A stretch of DNA of 64,000 nucleotides from Sinomonas sp. P10A9 (GTDB taxonomy: Bacteria; Actinomycetota; Actinomycetes; Actinomycetales; Micrococcaceae): assembly GCF_041022165.1 (NCBI RefSeq), contig NZ_CP163302.1, forward strand, positions 1,798,001 through 1,862,000. The letters run 5' to 3'. Each line of letters opens with the position of its first letter. Within the stretch, counting starts at the first letter, position 1. Under the pieces are notes generated by a model. The model did no database searches. It had not been told where the DNA came from and worked only from the letters and a program-made list of their open reading frames with translations. The position numbers and the translations under genes are program-made. Below, piece by piece: positions 8,377 to 18,569 of the stretch.

Positions 8377-8398
8377 GGGGGTTGTTGGAGGGAAGTGG
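8364..8398 (+). promoter_or_regulatory. candidate MraZ operator, four 10-bp-spaced repeats
   Basis: AGTGG occurs at 8364, 8374 and 8394, with the variant GTTGG at 8384, giving four copies exactly 10 bp apart on one face of the helix. The array overlaps the promoter spacer, the -10 and the start region. MraZ of Escherichia coli binds TGGGN repeats with 5-nt spacers, also a 10-bp period, upstream of its own gene. Autoregulation is inferred. Confidence 0.65.
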
Positions 8399-8441
8399 CG
8401 GCTAGGGACGTTCAGCCTCGGACGGACGGGTGGTGGTACCG

Positions 8442-8873
8442 ATGTTGCTCGGTACGTATTCGCCGCGTCTGGACGAGAAGGGGCGGCTCATCCTCCCGGC
8501 GAAGTACCGCGACGAACTGGCCGAAGGGCTTGTTCTGACACGGGGCCAGGAGCGCTGCATCTACGTCTTCAGCCAGAAGGAATTTGAGAGAGTCCACGAG
8601 CAGATGCGGGAAGCCCCTATCTCCTCGCGTCAGGCACGGGACTACCTCAGGGTCTTCCTGTCTGGGGCTTCCGACGAGGTGCCTGACAAGCAGGGGCGCG
8701 TGACGATCCCCCAGAACCTGCGCAAGTATGCGGGTCTGGACCGGGACCTGGCCGTTATCGGCGTAGGGACCCGGGCAGAGATCTGGGACGCCCAGGCATG
8801 GGAGGACTACCTGTCCGAGAAGGAATCCTCCTTCTCGGAGACCGACGACGACGCACTGCCCGGGATCCTCTGA
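8442..8873 (+). CDS. mraZ: MraZ transcriptional regulator
   Basis: A 143-residue protein with two SpoVT/AbrB-like beta-barrel halves. Each half has the conserved D-x-K/Q-G-R signature: DEKGRLILP (residues 11-19) and DKQGRVTIP (82-90). The family forms dodecameric rings and binds short direct repeats in the promoter of its own operon. ATG 8442 ([14 protein letters not shown]) matches the usual family start; the in-frame GTG at 8430 would add four residues. The C-terminus is acidic ([16 protein letters not shown]). It heads the division/cell-wall cluster, so its likely role is repression or tuning of that whole transcript through the repeats at 8364-8398. Confidence 0.95.
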   Translation: MLLGTYSPRLDEKGRLILPAKYRDELAEGLVLTRGQERCIYVFSQKEFERVHEQMREAPISSRQARDYLRVFLSGASDEVPDKQGRVTIPQNLRKYAGLDRDLAVIGVGTRAEIWDAQAWEDYLSEKESSFSETDDDALPGIL

Positions 8874-8880
8874 TCCCGTT

Positions 8881-8941
8881 GGCTGGCCGAGATCTCCAGC
8901 CGCCTCGCAAGCCTCCCTGGCTCACCTTCCCCGGAGCCAGG
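8881..8941 (+). promoter_or_regulatory. two hairpins in the mraZ-rsmH leader
   Basis: GGCTGG (8881-8886) pairs with CCAGCC (8896-8901), and CCTGGCTC (8916-8923) with GAGCCAGG (8934-8941), inside a 171-nt gap that is long for this tight cluster. An RNA motif named mraW has been described upstream of this gene in actinobacteria; whether this is that motif needs a covariance search. No T-run follows. Confidence 0.4.
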
Positions 8942-9044
8942 CGGCCCACCGGCGCGGAGGGGGATCTGGGCACAGCCCACCGAACGGAACACGAGCAACG
9001 CGAGCCCGACACGACCGGGCGAACCAGACGAGGAGGAGAGGACG

Positions 9045-10043
9045 ATGGCGGAAGACGAGCAGATCAAGCCGACGGCGGAACGCCACGTTCCGGTGCTCCT
9101 CGACCGCTGCGTGAACCTCCTCTCGGTCGGCGTCGAGGCGGCGGTGGCCGCGGGCCGGGCGCCTGTCGTCGTCGACGCAACCCTCGGCATGGGTGGCCAC
9201 AGCGAAGCCATTCTCACGCGCTTCCCGACCGTGACCCTCGTGGGCATCGACCGGGACGAGCAGGCTCTGGCCCTCGCCGGAGCTCGGCTCGCACCGTTTG
9301 GCGCACGCGCAAAGCTCGTCCACGCGGTCTACGACGAAATCCCCGAGGTGCTCGAGGGGCTCGGCCTCGACGGCGCCGACGGCGTGCTCATGGACCTCGG
9401 GGTCTCCTCGCTGCAGCTCGACGAGCGCCAGCGCGGCTTCGCCTACTCGTACGACGCCCCGCTCGACATGCGCATGGACACGAGTCGTGGCATGACGGCA
9501 GCCGACGTGGTCAACACCTACAGTGTCGAGGACCTCACGCGGATCATCCGCTCGTGGGGCGAGGAGAAGTTCGCCGGCCGGATCGCGCGGAACATCGTCG
9601 CCGAGCGCGAGAAGGAGCCGTTCACCACGACGGGGCGCCTCGTTGAGGCGATCCGCGCCGTCGTGCCGGCAGCAGCGGCAAGGACTGGGGGACACCCGGC
9701 CAAGCGTACGTTCCAGGCGCTCCGGATCGAGGTCAACGAGGAGCTCGACGTCCTCTCACGGGCCGTGCCCGCCGCCATCGACGTCCTGCATCTGGGCGGC
9801 CGAATCGTGGTCATGAGCTACCACTCGCTCGAGGACCGGATCGTGAAGACCGCTCTTCAGTCCAGGAGCCGCTCGAGCGCGCCTCCCGGATTCCCGGTGG
9901 AGCTCGAGGAACACCGCCCCGAACTCAAGACGATCACCAAGGGAACAGAGACGCCGACGGAAGCCGAGATCGCGGAGAATCCCCGCGCAGCCTCGGCGCG
10001 CCTGCGGGCGGCACAACGGATCAGGACGAGGAGTGGAAGATGA
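9045..10043 (+). CDS. rsmH: 16S rRNA (cytosine-1402-N4)-methyltransferase
   Basis: A 332-residue SAM-dependent methyltransferase that modifies C1402 in the ribosomal P site. The SAM-binding motif [16 protein letters not shown] lies at about residues 43-57. GIDRDEQAL, then [30 protein letters not shown] and the late [12 protein letters not shown] segment are all characteristic. The ATG is preceded by GAGGAGGAGAGG. The stop overlaps the start of ftsL in ATGA, implying coupled translation. Length and motif order are normal. Confidence 0.97.
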   Translation: MAEDEQIKPTAERHVPVLLDRCVNLLSVGVEAAVAAGRAPVVVDATLGMGGHSEAILTRFPTVTLVGIDRDEQALALAGARLAPFGARAKLVHAVYDEIPEVLEGLGLDGADGVLMDLGVSSLQLDERQRGFAYSYDAPLDMRMDTSRGMTAADVVNTYSVEDLTRIIRSWGEEKFAGRIARNIVAEREKEPFTTTGRLVEAIRAVVPAAAARTGGHPAKRTFQALRIEVNEELDVLSRAVPAAIDVLHLGGRIVVMSYHSLEDRIVKTALQSRSRSSAPPGFPVELEEHRPELKTITKGTETPTEAEIAENPRAASARLRAAQRIRTRSGR

Positions 10044-10669
10044 GCGCAGCAGCACAGGGGACGGCGGCCGTGGCCGGCACGTCTGCCCTCAGGGCGGCCC
10101 CGGGGCGCCCGTCATCGGCGCCCGCCCCGCGCCGGGCACCTCTGTCCTTGGTCCGCTCGCTTCCGCTGCGCCGTCGCGCGCCGTTCGCGGTCTTCTGCCT
10201 GGGAGTGCTCGGAGCAGCACTCCTCGCTGTGCTCGTGCTCAACGTCTCCGTGTCCACAGGCCAGTACCAGCTGGTCCAGCTCCGCAGCGAGCAGCTCACC
10301 CTTGAGAAGCAGAACCAGGATCTGACACAGCGCGTGCAGAACTACGAGGCTCCCCAGAATCTGGCTGCCCGCGCGGCACAATATGGAATGGTCGCTTCGA
10401 CGTCCAATGGACAGATTGACCTGAAGACACTCGCGGTGACCGGCGAGGCCAAGGCGGCGCAGAAGGGCACCCCCCAGGGCGCCACGATCGCGCCGCCCGC
10501 GGTTCCGGGACAGATTGCTGCCGTGCCGGCTGCGACGACCAAGGATCCGCTCGAGGCGAAGGCTGCCAGCGCGGCGGCTTCCGCCGCCGCGAAGACGGCT
10601 GACAAGCCAGCGGTCGATCTGCATGGCGGGTCCATTCCGGCACCCGCGCAGAAGGCTCCGGGCCAGTAG
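10040..10669 (+). CDS. ftsL: FtsL-like septal membrane protein
   Basis: A 209-residue bitopic protein. A basic cytoplasmic start (about 46 residues) leads into one transmembrane helix (about 47-69), then a leucine-zipper-like coiled coil (about 72-103, [20 protein letters not shown]). The [12 protein letters not shown] motif typical of FtsL/DivIC relatives follows. The final 80 residues are Ala/Pro/Lys-rich and probably disordered, longer than in E. coli FtsL. FtsL joins FtsQ and FtsB to activate FtsW-FtsI. It overlaps rsmH by 4 nt. Primary sequence in this family is weakly conserved, so the name rests on topology and position between rsmH and ftsI. Confidence 0.85.
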   Translation: MSAAAQGTAAVAGTSALRAAPGRPSSAPAPRRAPLSLVRSLPLRRRAPFAVFCLGVLGAALLAVLVLNVSVSTGQYQLVQLRSEQLTLEKQNQDLTQRVQNYEAPQNLAARAAQYGMVASTSNGQIDLKTLAVTGEAKAAQKGTPQGATIAPPAVPGQIAAVPAATTKDPLEAKAASAAASAAAKTADKPAVDLHGGSIPAPAQKAPGQ

Positions 10670-10748
10670 GCACAGCGGCCCACGGTCTTCGTGCGCGGCG
10701 GGCCGAGTGTGAGGCCAGAGCACCGAGATCCGAAGGGCAGGGAAAAGC

Positions 10749-12602
10749 GTGGCAAGAACGAGTTCGGATGCACGGCGCACCGGCCCGCGTAGGGGAGAGC
10801 GGCCCGACGACCGCGCCTCCCGGCACGCACGCACTGGTGTGCGACGGCTCAGGCTCGGCCTCGTGGCCATGCTCGCGCTCCTGATCCTCATCGGCGGCCG
10901 CCTCGTTCTGGTCCAGGGCCTGGACGTGGGCGGAATGGCCGAGGCGGCGGTGACCAAGAGGCTGCAGAAGACAGTGCTGCCGGCCGCACGCGGCCAGATC
11001 GTCGACTCGCAGGGCGCCGTGCTCGCCTCGAGCGTCGTCCGGTACAACATCACGGTCGACCAGAGGATCGCCTCGGCCAAGGACTTCACCGACCTCGACC
11101 GGAGCGTCGACGCGGGGGACGGTAGCAAGAAGGTCGTCAAGATCCCCCGCACCCAGGCGCTGCAGGAACTCTCCAATGCCCTCGGCAAGTCCGTCGCCGA
11201 CGTGACCACGTCGATCACGGGGGACAAGCCATTCAACTACGTGGCCCGCAACGTGACGCCTGACACCGAGGCGACCGTCATGGGCATCGGTTTCCCGGGC
11301 ATCCTCTCCGAGGGGGTGACCCAGCGCGTCTACCCCAACGGTGCCGTGGGTGGCAGCTTCGTCGGATTCCTCGGCTCGGACGGCACTGCCCTCTCAGGGC
11401 TCGAGCAGACCCAGGACGACGTCCTCAAGGGCCAGGACGGTTCACGGGAGTACGAGATCGGCGCCGACGGGCTCCGCATCCCTGTCGCAACAGACAAGCT
11501 CACCCCGGCGCAGGACGGCAAGACGGTCCGGCTCACCATCAACTCGGACCTGCAGTACTTCACCCAGCAGGCCATCCAGACGCAGGCCGACAAGTACAAG
11601 GCGGAATGGGGCGTCGCGATCGTCATGGACGCCAAGACGGGGAACATCCTGGCCATGGCCGACTCCAATTCGGTCGATCCGAACGATCCGGGCAAGTCCG
11701 CCGCGAAGGACCGCGGCGTGCGCGCTGTGACCGCGGCCTACGAGCCCGGGTCGGTGGAGAAGACGATCACTATGGCGTCGCTCATCCAGGAGGGCAAGGC
11801 CAACCCGCTCTCCGAGTACACCATTCCCCCGACGTATACGATCGATGGCCAGACGTTCGCCGACGCGTTCACGCACGGCACCGAGCACCGTACGCTCGCG
11901 GGCATCCTGGGGTACTCGATGAACACGGGAACCGTCATGGCTGGCAAGGAGCTCTCGCCGCAGCAGCGCTACGACTGGTTCACGAAGTTCGGCATCGGGC
12001 AGCCTGTCGACATCGGCCTGCCCGGCGAGGCGTTGGGTATCCTCCATACGCCGCAGGAGTGGGATACACGCCAGCAGTACACTGTCCTGTTCGGCCAGGG
12101 CGTGACCCAGTCCACTCTTCAGACGGCCCGCGCGTATGGCGTCATCGCCAACGGTGGCGTCATGGAACAGCCCCGGCTCATTGACGCCTATGTCGGCCCG
12201 AACGGCCAGACGGAGAAGTTCCAGACGGCGGCGCCCCAGCAGGTGGTGAGCCAAAACACGGCGCAGCAGGTTCGGGACATGCTCGAGAGCAACGTCACCG
12301 CCGGTGAGGTCAAGCCCGCAGCCATCGACGGCTATCGCGTCGGCGCCAAGACCGGCACCTCGGAGGCGCCGCGCGAGGACGGGGTTCCCGGATTCGACGG
12401 CGTCACCTCGTCCCTCATCGGCATGGCGCCGATGGAGGACCCGCGGTACGTAGTTGCCGTCGTTATCCAGAGGCCCCAAGGGGACATCTTCGGAATCGGC
12501 AACGCCGACGTATTCCGCTCCGTGATGTCCCAAACGCTCCACAAGTACGGTGTCCAGCCGTCCACGGGCACGCCCGTGAAGCTGCCGCAGTACGCCCAGT
12601 GA
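10749..12602 (+). CDS. ftsI: septal peptidoglycan transpeptidase FtsI (PBP3)
   Basis: A 617-residue class B penicillin-binding protein. Transmembrane helix at about 36-56, dimerisation/pedestal domain, then the transpeptidase domain from about residue 255. Active-site motifs: SxxK as S335-V-E-K338, SxN as S390-M-N392, and KTGT at 534-537. It cross-links stem peptides at the septum together with FtsW. The GTG at 10749 follows GGGAAAAGC in a region without a better start. The 79-nt gap from ftsL is one of the few non-overlapping junctions in the cluster. Sensitivity to beta-lactams is expected from the family. Confidence 0.96.
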   Translation: MARTSSDARRTGPRRGERPDDRASRHARTGVRRLRLGLVAMLALLILIGGRLVLVQGLDVGGMAEAAVTKRLQKTVLPAARGQIVDSQGAVLASSVVRYNITVDQRIASAKDFTDLDRSVDAGDGSKKVVKIPRTQALQELSNALGKSVADVTTSITGDKPFNYVARNVTPDTEATVMGIGFPGILSEGVTQRVYPNGAVGGSFVGFLGSDGTALSGLEQTQDDVLKGQDGSREYEIGADGLRIPVATDKLTPAQDGKTVRLTINSDLQYFTQQAIQTQADKYKAEWGVAIVMDAKTGNILAMADSNSVDPNDPGKSAAKDRGVRAVTAAYEPGSVEKTITMASLIQEGKANPLSEYTIPPTYTIDGQTFADAFTHGTEHRTLAGILGYSMNTGTVMAGKELSPQQRYDWFTKFGIGQPVDIGLPGEALGILHTPQEWDTRQQYTVLFGQGVTQSTLQTARAYGVIANGGVMEQPRLIDAYVGPNGQTEKFQTAAPQQVVSQNTAQQVRDMLESNVTAGEVKPAAIDGYRVGAKTGTSEAPREDGVPGFDGVTSSLIGMAPMEDPRYVVAVVIQRPQGDIFGIGNADVFRSVMSQTLHKYGVQPSTGTPVKLPQYAQ

Positions 12603-12674
12603 CCGGGCCGTGACACGCGGGCGGTGACCCGGCCCGGGGCCATCAGGGCCCGGAGAGGTCTGAGCGGCCTCCGA

Positions 12675-12682
12675 TATAGAGT
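12675..12682 (+). promoter_or_regulatory. possible internal promoter before murE
   Basis: TATAGAGT, which contains TATAGA and TAGAGT, lies 17-24 nt before the murE start region in a 96-nt gap that also holds GC-rich inverted repeats (CCGGGCC at 12603 with GGCCCGG at 12631 or 12647). No -35 is evident. It is a weak candidate for separate transcription of murE and the genes downstream. Confidence 0.25.
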
Positions 12683-12698
12683 TGGAATCTCCCGAACA

Positions 12699-14402
12699 AT
12701 GAAGGTGAACGTGAGCGATCAGCCCATGCCCTCGGGCAGGAGCGTGCCCCCCGGGGACGCGCAGCATGACAGTCAACAGGCCATCAGGCCAACCCACGTT
12801 GAGCCTGTTCCGCTCACGCAGATCGCGACGCTCGTCGGGGTGCCCACCACCGGACTCGAGAGCGCGGATCCGGCGACCGGTGCGAGCCTCGATTCGCGTG
12901 CCGTGCAGCCCGGTGACCTCTACTTCGCGCTTCCCGGAGCGTCCCGCCACGGCGCCGACTTCGCGCGGCAGGCGGTCGACGCCGGCGCCGTCGCCGTGCT
13001 GACTGACGAGGAGGGCGCGCGCCAGATCGCCCTCGCCGAGTCCCTCGAGGGCGTGCCGGTGCTCGTGATCGACAGGCCGCGTTCGGCGGTAGGGCCGGTG
13101 TCCGCGCGGATCTACGGCACGCCGCGCGCCGGTGCAGGGGATGCCGGCATGCTGCTCCTCGGCGTCACCGGAACGAACGGCAAGACCACCACGTCCTACT
13201 TCATGAACTCCCTCCTGCGCGCCCTAGGGCACCGCACGGGCCTCATCGGAACCATCGAGATCTCCGCGGGCGGCGAGGCGATCCCGAGCCGGCTCACCAC
13301 GCCTGAGTCCACCGACCTCCACGCCCTGCTTGCCCTCATGCGCGAGCGGAGCGTCACGGCGGCCTCGATGGAGGTTTCCTCGCACGCGATCGAGTTCGGC
13401 CGCATCGACGGGGTCCGTTATGACGCGGTGGGCTTCACCAACCTCACCCAGGACCACCTCGACCTCCACGGGACGATGGACGAGTACTACGCGGCGAAGG
13501 CGGAGCTGTTCACGCCCGGGCGGGCAGGGCGCGCCGTAGTGACGGTCGACGACGAGTGGGGCCGCCGCCTCGCGGTCGAGGCGCCGATTCCGGTCACCAC
13601 TCTCAGCACGGGCGCGGGCGAGGACGCGGACTGGACGGTCGGGGCGATGACGCCCTCCGGAGTGGGCACAGCGTTCGAGCTCCACCACCGCGGGGGTGAC
13701 GTGCTCCGGATGCGCACGGGCCTGCCTGGAGCGTTCAACGTCGCGAACGCTGCCCTCGCAGCGCTCCTCGTGATCGCCGCGGGAGTGTCCCCGGCGGAGG
13801 TCCAGGGGGCACTCGACGCGGCCGACCCGTTCACGCTCGAGGTTCCGGGGCGCATGCAGCTCGTCGGGACCGCGCCGACCGCAATCGTCGACTTCGCCCA
13901 CAACCCGGATGCGCTCGAGCGCGCCCTCGCTGCGGTGCGCCCCGCGGACAAGGCGGGGCGCGTCGTCGTCGTCTTCGGGGCGACCGGCCAGCGCGACCAG
14001 GGGAAGCGGCCCGTCATGGGAGCGGTGGCCGTGCGCGGCGCGGACGTCATCGTCGTGACCGATGACGATCCGCACGACGAGGACGCCGCCGCCATCCGGG
14101 CCGAGGTCACTGCAGGGGCCCGTGCTGAGGACGCCGAGCACGGCTTGGGCCGGCGGATCGATGAGGTCCACCCGCGCGCGGAGGCCATCCGCCACGCAGT
14201 GGCCCTCGCGGAGCCCTCAGATGTGATCCTTGTCGCGGGCCGTGGGCACGAGGTCTTCCAAGAGGTCAAGGGCGTCAACATCGCCCTCGACGACCGGACC
14301 GAACTGCGGCAGGCCCTCGTGGATCACGGCTATCCCGTGGTTCCCGCCGCGCCGGGATTCCCGTCTGAGGGCCCGGGCGCACTAGAGTCCGAAGCGCAAT
14401 GA
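12699..14402 (+). CDS. murE: UDP-MurNAc-tripeptide synthetase (probably L-lysine-adding)
   Basis: A Mur ligase of about 567 residues that adds the third amino acid to UDP-MurNAc-L-Ala-D-Glu. The ATP loop [11 protein letters not shown] is at 13161-13193, and the N-terminal uridine-binding domain and C-terminal ligase domain are complete. In meso-diaminopimelate-specific enzymes a DNPR motif reads the substrate's second carboxylate. Here the corresponding motif is DDPH (14064-14075), without the arginine, which suits an L-lysine enzyme and the lysine-type wall of Micrococcaceae. The start is uncertain: ATG 12699 has no ribosome site, while GTG 12711 has GAAGGTG close upstream. It overlaps murF by 4 nt (ATGA). 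Confidence 0.93.
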   Translation: MKVNVSDQPMPSGRSVPPGDAQHDSQQAIRPTHVEPVPLTQIATLVGVPTTGLESADPATGASLDSRAVQPGDLYFALPGASRHGADFARQAVDAGAVAVLTDEEGARQIALAESLEGVPVLVIDRPRSAVGPVSARIYGTPRAGAGDAGMLLLGVTGTNGKTTTSYFMNSLLRALGHRTGLIGTIEISAGGEAIPSRLTTPESTDLHALLALMRERSVTAASMEVSSHAIEFGRIDGVRYDAVGFTNLTQDHLDLHGTMDEYYAAKAELFTPGRAGRAVVTVDDEWGRRLAVEAPIPVTTLSTGAGEDADWTVGAMTPSGVGTAFELHHRGGDVLRMRTGLPGAFNVANAALAALLVIAAGVSPAEVQGALDAADPFTLEVPGRMQLVGTAPTAIVDFAHNPDALERALAAVRPADKAGRVVVVFGATGQRDQGKRPVMGAVAVRGADVIVVTDDDPHDEDAAAIRAEVTAGARAEDAEHGLGRRIDEVHPRAEAIRHAVALAEPSDVILVAGRGHEVFQEVKGVNIALDDRTELRQALVDHGYPVVPAAPGFPSEGPGALESEAQ

Positions 14403-15904
14403 TTGACTTCACAGCGGCGCAGATCGCCGAGATCACGGGCGGGCGGCTGGTCGCGGACCCCGCTATCGTCCCCCAGAACGTCGTGACCGACTCCCGCGAG
14501 GTCGGGCCCGGCTCGCTGTACGTTGCCAAGCCGGGCGAGCACGCCGATGGCCACGCCTTCATCGGCGCAGCGTTCGCCGGCGGGGCCGTCCTGACGCTCT
14601 GCGAGCGGGAGGTGACGGATGACGACGGCGCGGCCTACCCGTGCGTCGTCGTACCGGACGCCGTTCTCGCGATGGGCGCGCTCGCGAAGGCGGCCGTGGA
14701 CCGGATCCGCTCGGCGCGTGCGGAACGCGGCGAGGAGTTCACGGTCGTGGGCATCACCGGCTCCGCGGGGAAGACCACCACGAAAGACCTTCTCGCTGGC
14801 ATCTTCCGCTCGAGCTCAGCCGGATCGGCCTCGGCGACATCGACCGTGGCTCCCCAGGGCTCGTACAACGGCGAGGTCGGTGTCCCGCTCACGGTCTTCC
14901 GCGCGGATGCGTCCACGCGATACCTCGTCATCGAGATGGGCGCCACAGGGATCGGCCACATCACCTACCTTGCGGAGATGGTGAAGCCGGACATCGGCGT
15001 CGTGCTGTTCGTCGGAACGGCCCATGCGGGCGAGTTCGGCGGTGTCGAGAACATCGCCACGGCCAAGGGCGAACTCGTCGAGGCCCTCTCGCCCGCGGGG
15101 ACCGCCGTCATCAATCTGGACGATCCCCGCGTCAGAGCCATGGAGCCCCGCACGCGCGCGAAGCTCGTCTTCTTCACGTCACACCCAGAGGCGGCGGGGG
15201 AGGCCAGCCAGCGCGGCACAGTGGTGGCTGCGCACGGCGCGACGGTCGACGCCGGTGGGTCACCGGTGTTCGACCTCGCCATCGGCTCGGAGCCGCCCGT
15301 CCACGTGGCGAGCCGCCTCATCGGCGCCCACCACACCGCCAACCTCCTCGCCGCCGCCGCCGCCGCGCACGCCGCGGGGATCCCGGTGCCGCAGATCGCC
15401 GAGTCCCTCTCGGCGCAGGGCCCCGGCAGCCGCTGGCGCATGCAGCGCACGGAACGCCCGGACGGCGTCACGGTCATCAACGATGCCTACAACGCCAACC
15501 CCGAGTCGATGCGCGCCGCCCTCCAGGCCCTCGCCGACCTCGGCCGCGGCCGGCGCACGTGGGCTGTCCTGGGCGCGATGCTCGAGCTCGGCAGCGAGTC
15601 GATCCCGGCCCACACCGCGGTCGGAACCCTCGTGGTGCGCCTGAACATCGACCGCCTCGTCGTGGTCGGGCGGGAGGCGCGCGCGCTGTACGTCTCTGCG
15701 GTCAACGAAGGCTCCTGGGGCAACGAGACCACCTTCGTCGAGGACGCAGACGCTGCGTACGCACTGCTCGAGTCGGAGCTCCTCCCAGGGGACCTGGTCC
15801 TCGTCAAATCCTCGAATGGCGTCGGGCTGGGACTCCTCGGCGATCGGATAGCATTGGCGGCAGCTGACGGGTCAACGCCACACTCAGGAACGGAGCTGAC
15901 GTGA
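14399..15904 (+). CDS. murF: UDP-MurNAc-tripeptide:D-Ala-D-Ala ligase
   Basis: A 501-residue Mur ligase that completes the UDP-MurNAc-pentapeptide by adding D-Ala-D-Ala. The N-terminal domain carries [19 protein letters not shown]. The ATP loop [13 protein letters not shown] is at about residues 118-130, with [10 protein letters not shown] and [10 protein letters not shown] after it. [15 protein letters not shown] marks the C-terminal domain. The start ATG overlaps the murE stop in ATGA and the stop overlaps the mraY start in GTGA, so translation is likely coupled on both sides. No ddl gene is present in this cluster, so the D-Ala-D-Ala ligase must be elsewhere. Confidence 0.96.
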   Translation: MIDFTAAQIAEITGGRLVADPAIVPQNVVTDSREVGPGSLYVAKPGEHADGHAFIGAAFAGGAVLTLCEREVTDDDGAAYPCVVVPDAVLAMGALAKAAVDRIRSARAERGEEFTVVGITGSAGKTTTKDLLAGIFRSSSAGSASATSTVAPQGSYNGEVGVPLTVFRADASTRYLVIEMGATGIGHITYLAEMVKPDIGVVLFVGTAHAGEFGGVENIATAKGELVEALSPAGTAVINLDDPRVRAMEPRTRAKLVFFTSHPEAAGEASQRGTVVAAHGATVDAGGSPVFDLAIGSEPPVHVASRLIGAHHTANLLAAAAAAHAAGIPVPQIAESLSAQGPGSRWRMQRTERPDGVTVINDAYNANPESMRAALQALADLGRGRRTWAVLGAMLELGSESIPAHTAVGTLVVRLNIDRLVVVGREARALYVSAVNEGSWGNETTFVEDADAAYALLESELLPGDLVLVKSSNGVGLGLLGDRIALAAADGSTPHSGTELT

Positions 15905-17010
15905 TCGCACTGCTGATCGGCGGTGGTCTGGCGCTTGTCTTCGGGCTGGTCGGGACCCCGCTCTTTATCCGTCTGCTGGTCCGCAGAGGCTACGGGCAGT
16001 TCATCCGCGACGACGGCCCCACGAGCCACCACACCAAGCGTGGAACCCCCACCATGGGCGGTGCAGTGTTCGTGCTCGCCTCGGTGGTCGCGTACTACCT
16101 CACGCACCTCGTCCTGTGGCTCCTGAACCCGGCATCGACCGGACCCACGATCACCGCAGCCCTCCTGCTGTTCCTGATGGTCGGCATGGGAATCGTGGGC
16201 TTCCTCGACGACTTCATCAAGATCTCGAAGCAGCGTAGCCTCGGCCTGAGTGCCCGGGCCAAGCTCATCGGGCAGGGTCTCGTGGGCGTGGTGTTCGCGG
16301 TGCTCGCGCTCCAGTTCCCCGATGGCCGCGGCCTGACCCCCGCCTCGACCCACATCTCGTTCCTGAGGGACATCCCGTGGCTGAACCTCGCTTTCGGCGG
16401 CACCGTCCTGGGAGCGATCCTGTTCGTGATCTGGTCCAACCTGATCGTCACGGCCGCGAGCAACGGAGTGAACCTCACCGACGGGCTCGACGGACTTGCT
16501 GCCGGTGCGTCGATCATGGTCTTCGGCGCCTACACGCTCATGGGGATCTGGCAGAGCAATCAGGCCTGCGGGTCCGCGAGAGTCATCGGATCCGTCTGCT
16601 ACGGCTCGCGTGACCCGCTGGATCTGGCCCTTCTGGCAGCCATCATGAGCTCGGCCCTCGTCGGGTTCCTGTGGTGGAACACCTCGCCGGCCAAGATTTT
16701 CATGGGTGACACGGGCTCCCTCGCGATCGGGGCGGCGATCGCTGGCTTCGCGATCCTGTCCCGCACGGAGCTGCTGCTGGTCATCATCGGCGGGCTGTTC
16801 ATGGTCATCACGCTGTCGGTGATCCTGCAGGTCGGGTACTTCAAGGCAACCAGGGGCAAGCGGCTGTTCAAGATGGCGCCGCTCCAGCACCACTTCGAGC
16901 TCAAGGGCTGGGCAGAGGTGACCGTGGTGGTCCGCTTCTGGATCGTCTCCGGCCTCTGCGTCGCAGGCGGGCTCGCCGTCTTCTATGCAGAGTGGGTGGC
17001 AGGGCTGTGA
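15901..17010 (+). CDS. mraY: phospho-MurNAc-pentapeptide transferase
   Basis: A 369-residue integral membrane enzyme with about ten helices. It transfers phospho-MurNAc-pentapeptide to undecaprenyl phosphate to make lipid I on the inner face of the membrane. Signature segments: GTPTMGG near residue 51, FLDDFIK (catalytic aspartates, about 101-107), [10 protein letters not shown] (about 191-200) and the histidine-rich loop [11 protein letters not shown] near 325. GTG 15901 overlaps the murF stop. The extra loop [18 protein letters not shown] between helices is typical of actinobacterial MraY. Confidence 0.97.
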   Translation: MIALLIGGGLALVFGLVGTPLFIRLLVRRGYGQFIRDDGPTSHHTKRGTPTMGGAVFVLASVVAYYLTHLVLWLLNPASTGPTITAALLLFLMVGMGIVGFLDDFIKISKQRSLGLSARAKLIGQGLVGVVFAVLALQFPDGRGLTPASTHISFLRDIPWLNLAFGGTVLGAILFVIWSNLIVTAASNGVNLTDGLDGLAAGASIMVFGAYTLMGIWQSNQACGSARVIGSVCYGSRDPLDLALLAAIMSSALVGFLWWNTSPAKIFMGDTGSLAIGAAIAGFAILSRTELLLVIIGGLFMVITLSVILQVGYFKATRGKRLFKMAPLQHHFELKGWAEVTVVVRFWIVSGLCVAGGLAVFYAEWVAGL

Positions 17011-18566
17011 TCGGGAAATCTTCCTCAGCATCGGCGGAGACCGCAGCCCGGCTGGCGTCGCTCACATCGTGGGACGCCGACTGGTCTGGCCTGCGGGTCG
17101 TCGTCGCGGGCATCGGCGTCTCTGGCTTCGCGGCGGCGGACACGCTCATCGAACTCGGTGCCAGCGTCGTGGTCGTCGACGCGTCGGTGACTGAGCGGAC
17201 CCAAGCGCAGGCGGAAACCCTCCGGATTGTCGGTGCACAGGACGTCCTGCTCGGCCCGGACGCCGTCGAGCATGTTCCTGCGGTCGACGGCGCGCAGCCG
17301 GACCTCGTCGTGACCTCTCCCGGGTGGAGGCCTGACCAGGCCATGCTCGCGGAGGCGACGCGCAGGGCCATCCCGGTGTGGGGCGATGTCGAACTCGCGT
17401 GGCGCCTGCGGAGCCGCCGAGGGAAGAAGGCCGCGGACTGGCTCACGATCACCGGGACGAACGGCAAGACGACGACGGTCGGCATGGCCGAATCGATGCT
17501 GCGGGCAGCAGGCCTCACGGCCGTCGCAGTAGGCAACGTGGGCAAGCCCATCCTCGACGCGCTCCGCGAACCCGTCGAGTACGACGTGTTCGCCGTCGAG
17601 CTCTCGAGCTTCCAGCTGCACTGGGCGAACTCCCTCTCGCCGGTTGCGTCCGTCGTCCTGAACGTGGCCGAGGACCACGTCGACTGGCACGGCTCCTATG
17701 AGGGCTACCTCGCGGACAAGGCCAAGGTCTACGCGAACACCCAGAAGGCGTGCATCTACAACGCCGAGCAGATCGAGACCGAGCGGATGGTCGAGGACGC
17801 AGACGTCATCGAGGGCTGCCGCGCCGTTGCGTTCACCACCGGAACCCCCGCCGTGAGCATGCTCGGGGTCGTGGACGGGCTGCTCGTCGATCGTGCCTTC
17901 ATCGAGGAACGCCGCGAGCACGCTGCCGAACTCGGCGCGCTGACGGACCTTGGTCCCTCTGCGCCGCGGCACATGGTGGCCAACGCGCTTGCCGCGGCTG
18001 CGCTTGTCCGTGCCTACGGAGTGGAGCCCGCCGCAGTCAAGGCGGGACTGCAGGCCTACCACCCGGGCGACCACCGCATCCAGCCGGTCGCCGCGGCAGG
18101 GGGAGTGGTCTGGGTCAACGACTCCAAGGCGACCAATCCGCATGCCGCATCGGCCTCGCTCTCCGCCTTCGATCATGTCGTATGGATCGCCGGTGGCCTC
18201 TCCAAGGGCGTCGCGTACGACGAGCTCGTCTCCCGGCACGCGGGAAGGCTGCGCGCCGTCGTCCTGATCGGTCTGGACAGCTCAGAGCTCGCCGGAGCGC
18301 TCGCGCGACACGCGCCGAATGTCCCGGTCTTCCCCGTGGATGCGGGTCAGACTGGTGACGACCAGCCCGCAGGCGGATCCCTGACTGGACGCGAGATCAT
18401 GGCGCGGGCCGTGGAACTCGCCGCCGCCCACGCGGAGCCGGGCGACACGGTGCTCATGGCGCCCGCAGCGGCCTCGATGGACCAGTTCGTCTCGTACGCC
18501 GAGCGTGGGGCGGCCTTCACCGAGGCTGCGCGGGCTGCGGCAGCCCGGGAGACGACCGAGGAGTAG
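17007..18566 (+). CDS. murD: UDP-MurNAc-L-alanine:D-glutamate ligase
   Basis: A 519-residue Mur ligase adding D-glutamate to UDP-MurNAc-L-Ala. The Rossmann-like start [17 protein letters not shown] binds the uridine nucleotide. The ATP loop [10 protein letters not shown] is at about residues 148-157, and [12 protein letters not shown] is the conserved C-terminal motif. I chose GTG 17007 because it overlaps the mraY stop in GTGA, the same coupling seen at the neighbouring junctions. GTG 16992 in the same frame would add five residues. ftsW follows after 3 nt. Confidence 0.95.
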   Translation: MIGKSSSASAETAARLASLTSWDADWSGLRVVVAGIGVSGFAAADTLIELGASVVVVDASVTERTQAQAETLRIVGAQDVLLGPDAVEHVPAVDGAQPDLVVTSPGWRPDQAMLAEATRRAIPVWGDVELAWRLRSRRGKKAADWLTITGTNGKTTTVGMAESMLRAAGLTAVAVGNVGKPILDALREPVEYDVFAVELSSFQLHWANSLSPVASVVLNVAEDHVDWHGSYEGYLADKAKVYANTQKACIYNAEQIETERMVEDADVIEGCRAVAFTTGTPAVSMLGVVDGLLVDRAFIEERREHAAELGALTDLGPSAPRHMVANALAAAALVRAYGVEPAAVKAGLQAYHPGDHRIQPVAAAGGVVWVNDSKATNPHAASASLSAFDHVVWIAGGLSKGVAYDELVSRHAGRLRAVVLIGLDSSELAGALARHAPNVPVFPVDAGQTGDDQPAGGSLTGREIMARAVELAAAHAEPGDTVLMAPAAASMDQFVSYAERGAAFTEAARAAAARETTEE

Positions 18567-18569
18567 GAC

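Noticed and set aside
7988..8587. Plus-strand open frame of about 200 codons between DUF3040 and mraZ
   Set aside because: No ribosome site, poor codon bias, Arg/Pro-rich random-looking product, and it overlaps mraZ and its promoter.
12603..12653. Attenuator with alternative pairings between ftsI and murE
   Set aside because: CCGGGCC can pair with two GGCCCGG copies, but such G/C words arise easily here and there is no T-run or leader peptide.
15487..17031. Long minus-strand frame opposite murF/mraY, and similar ones (e.g. 13224-14195, 34214-36376, 54185-55486)
   Set aside because: Typical mirror frames of high-GC genes; they cover well-identified genes on the plus strand and have unnatural amino-acid composition.
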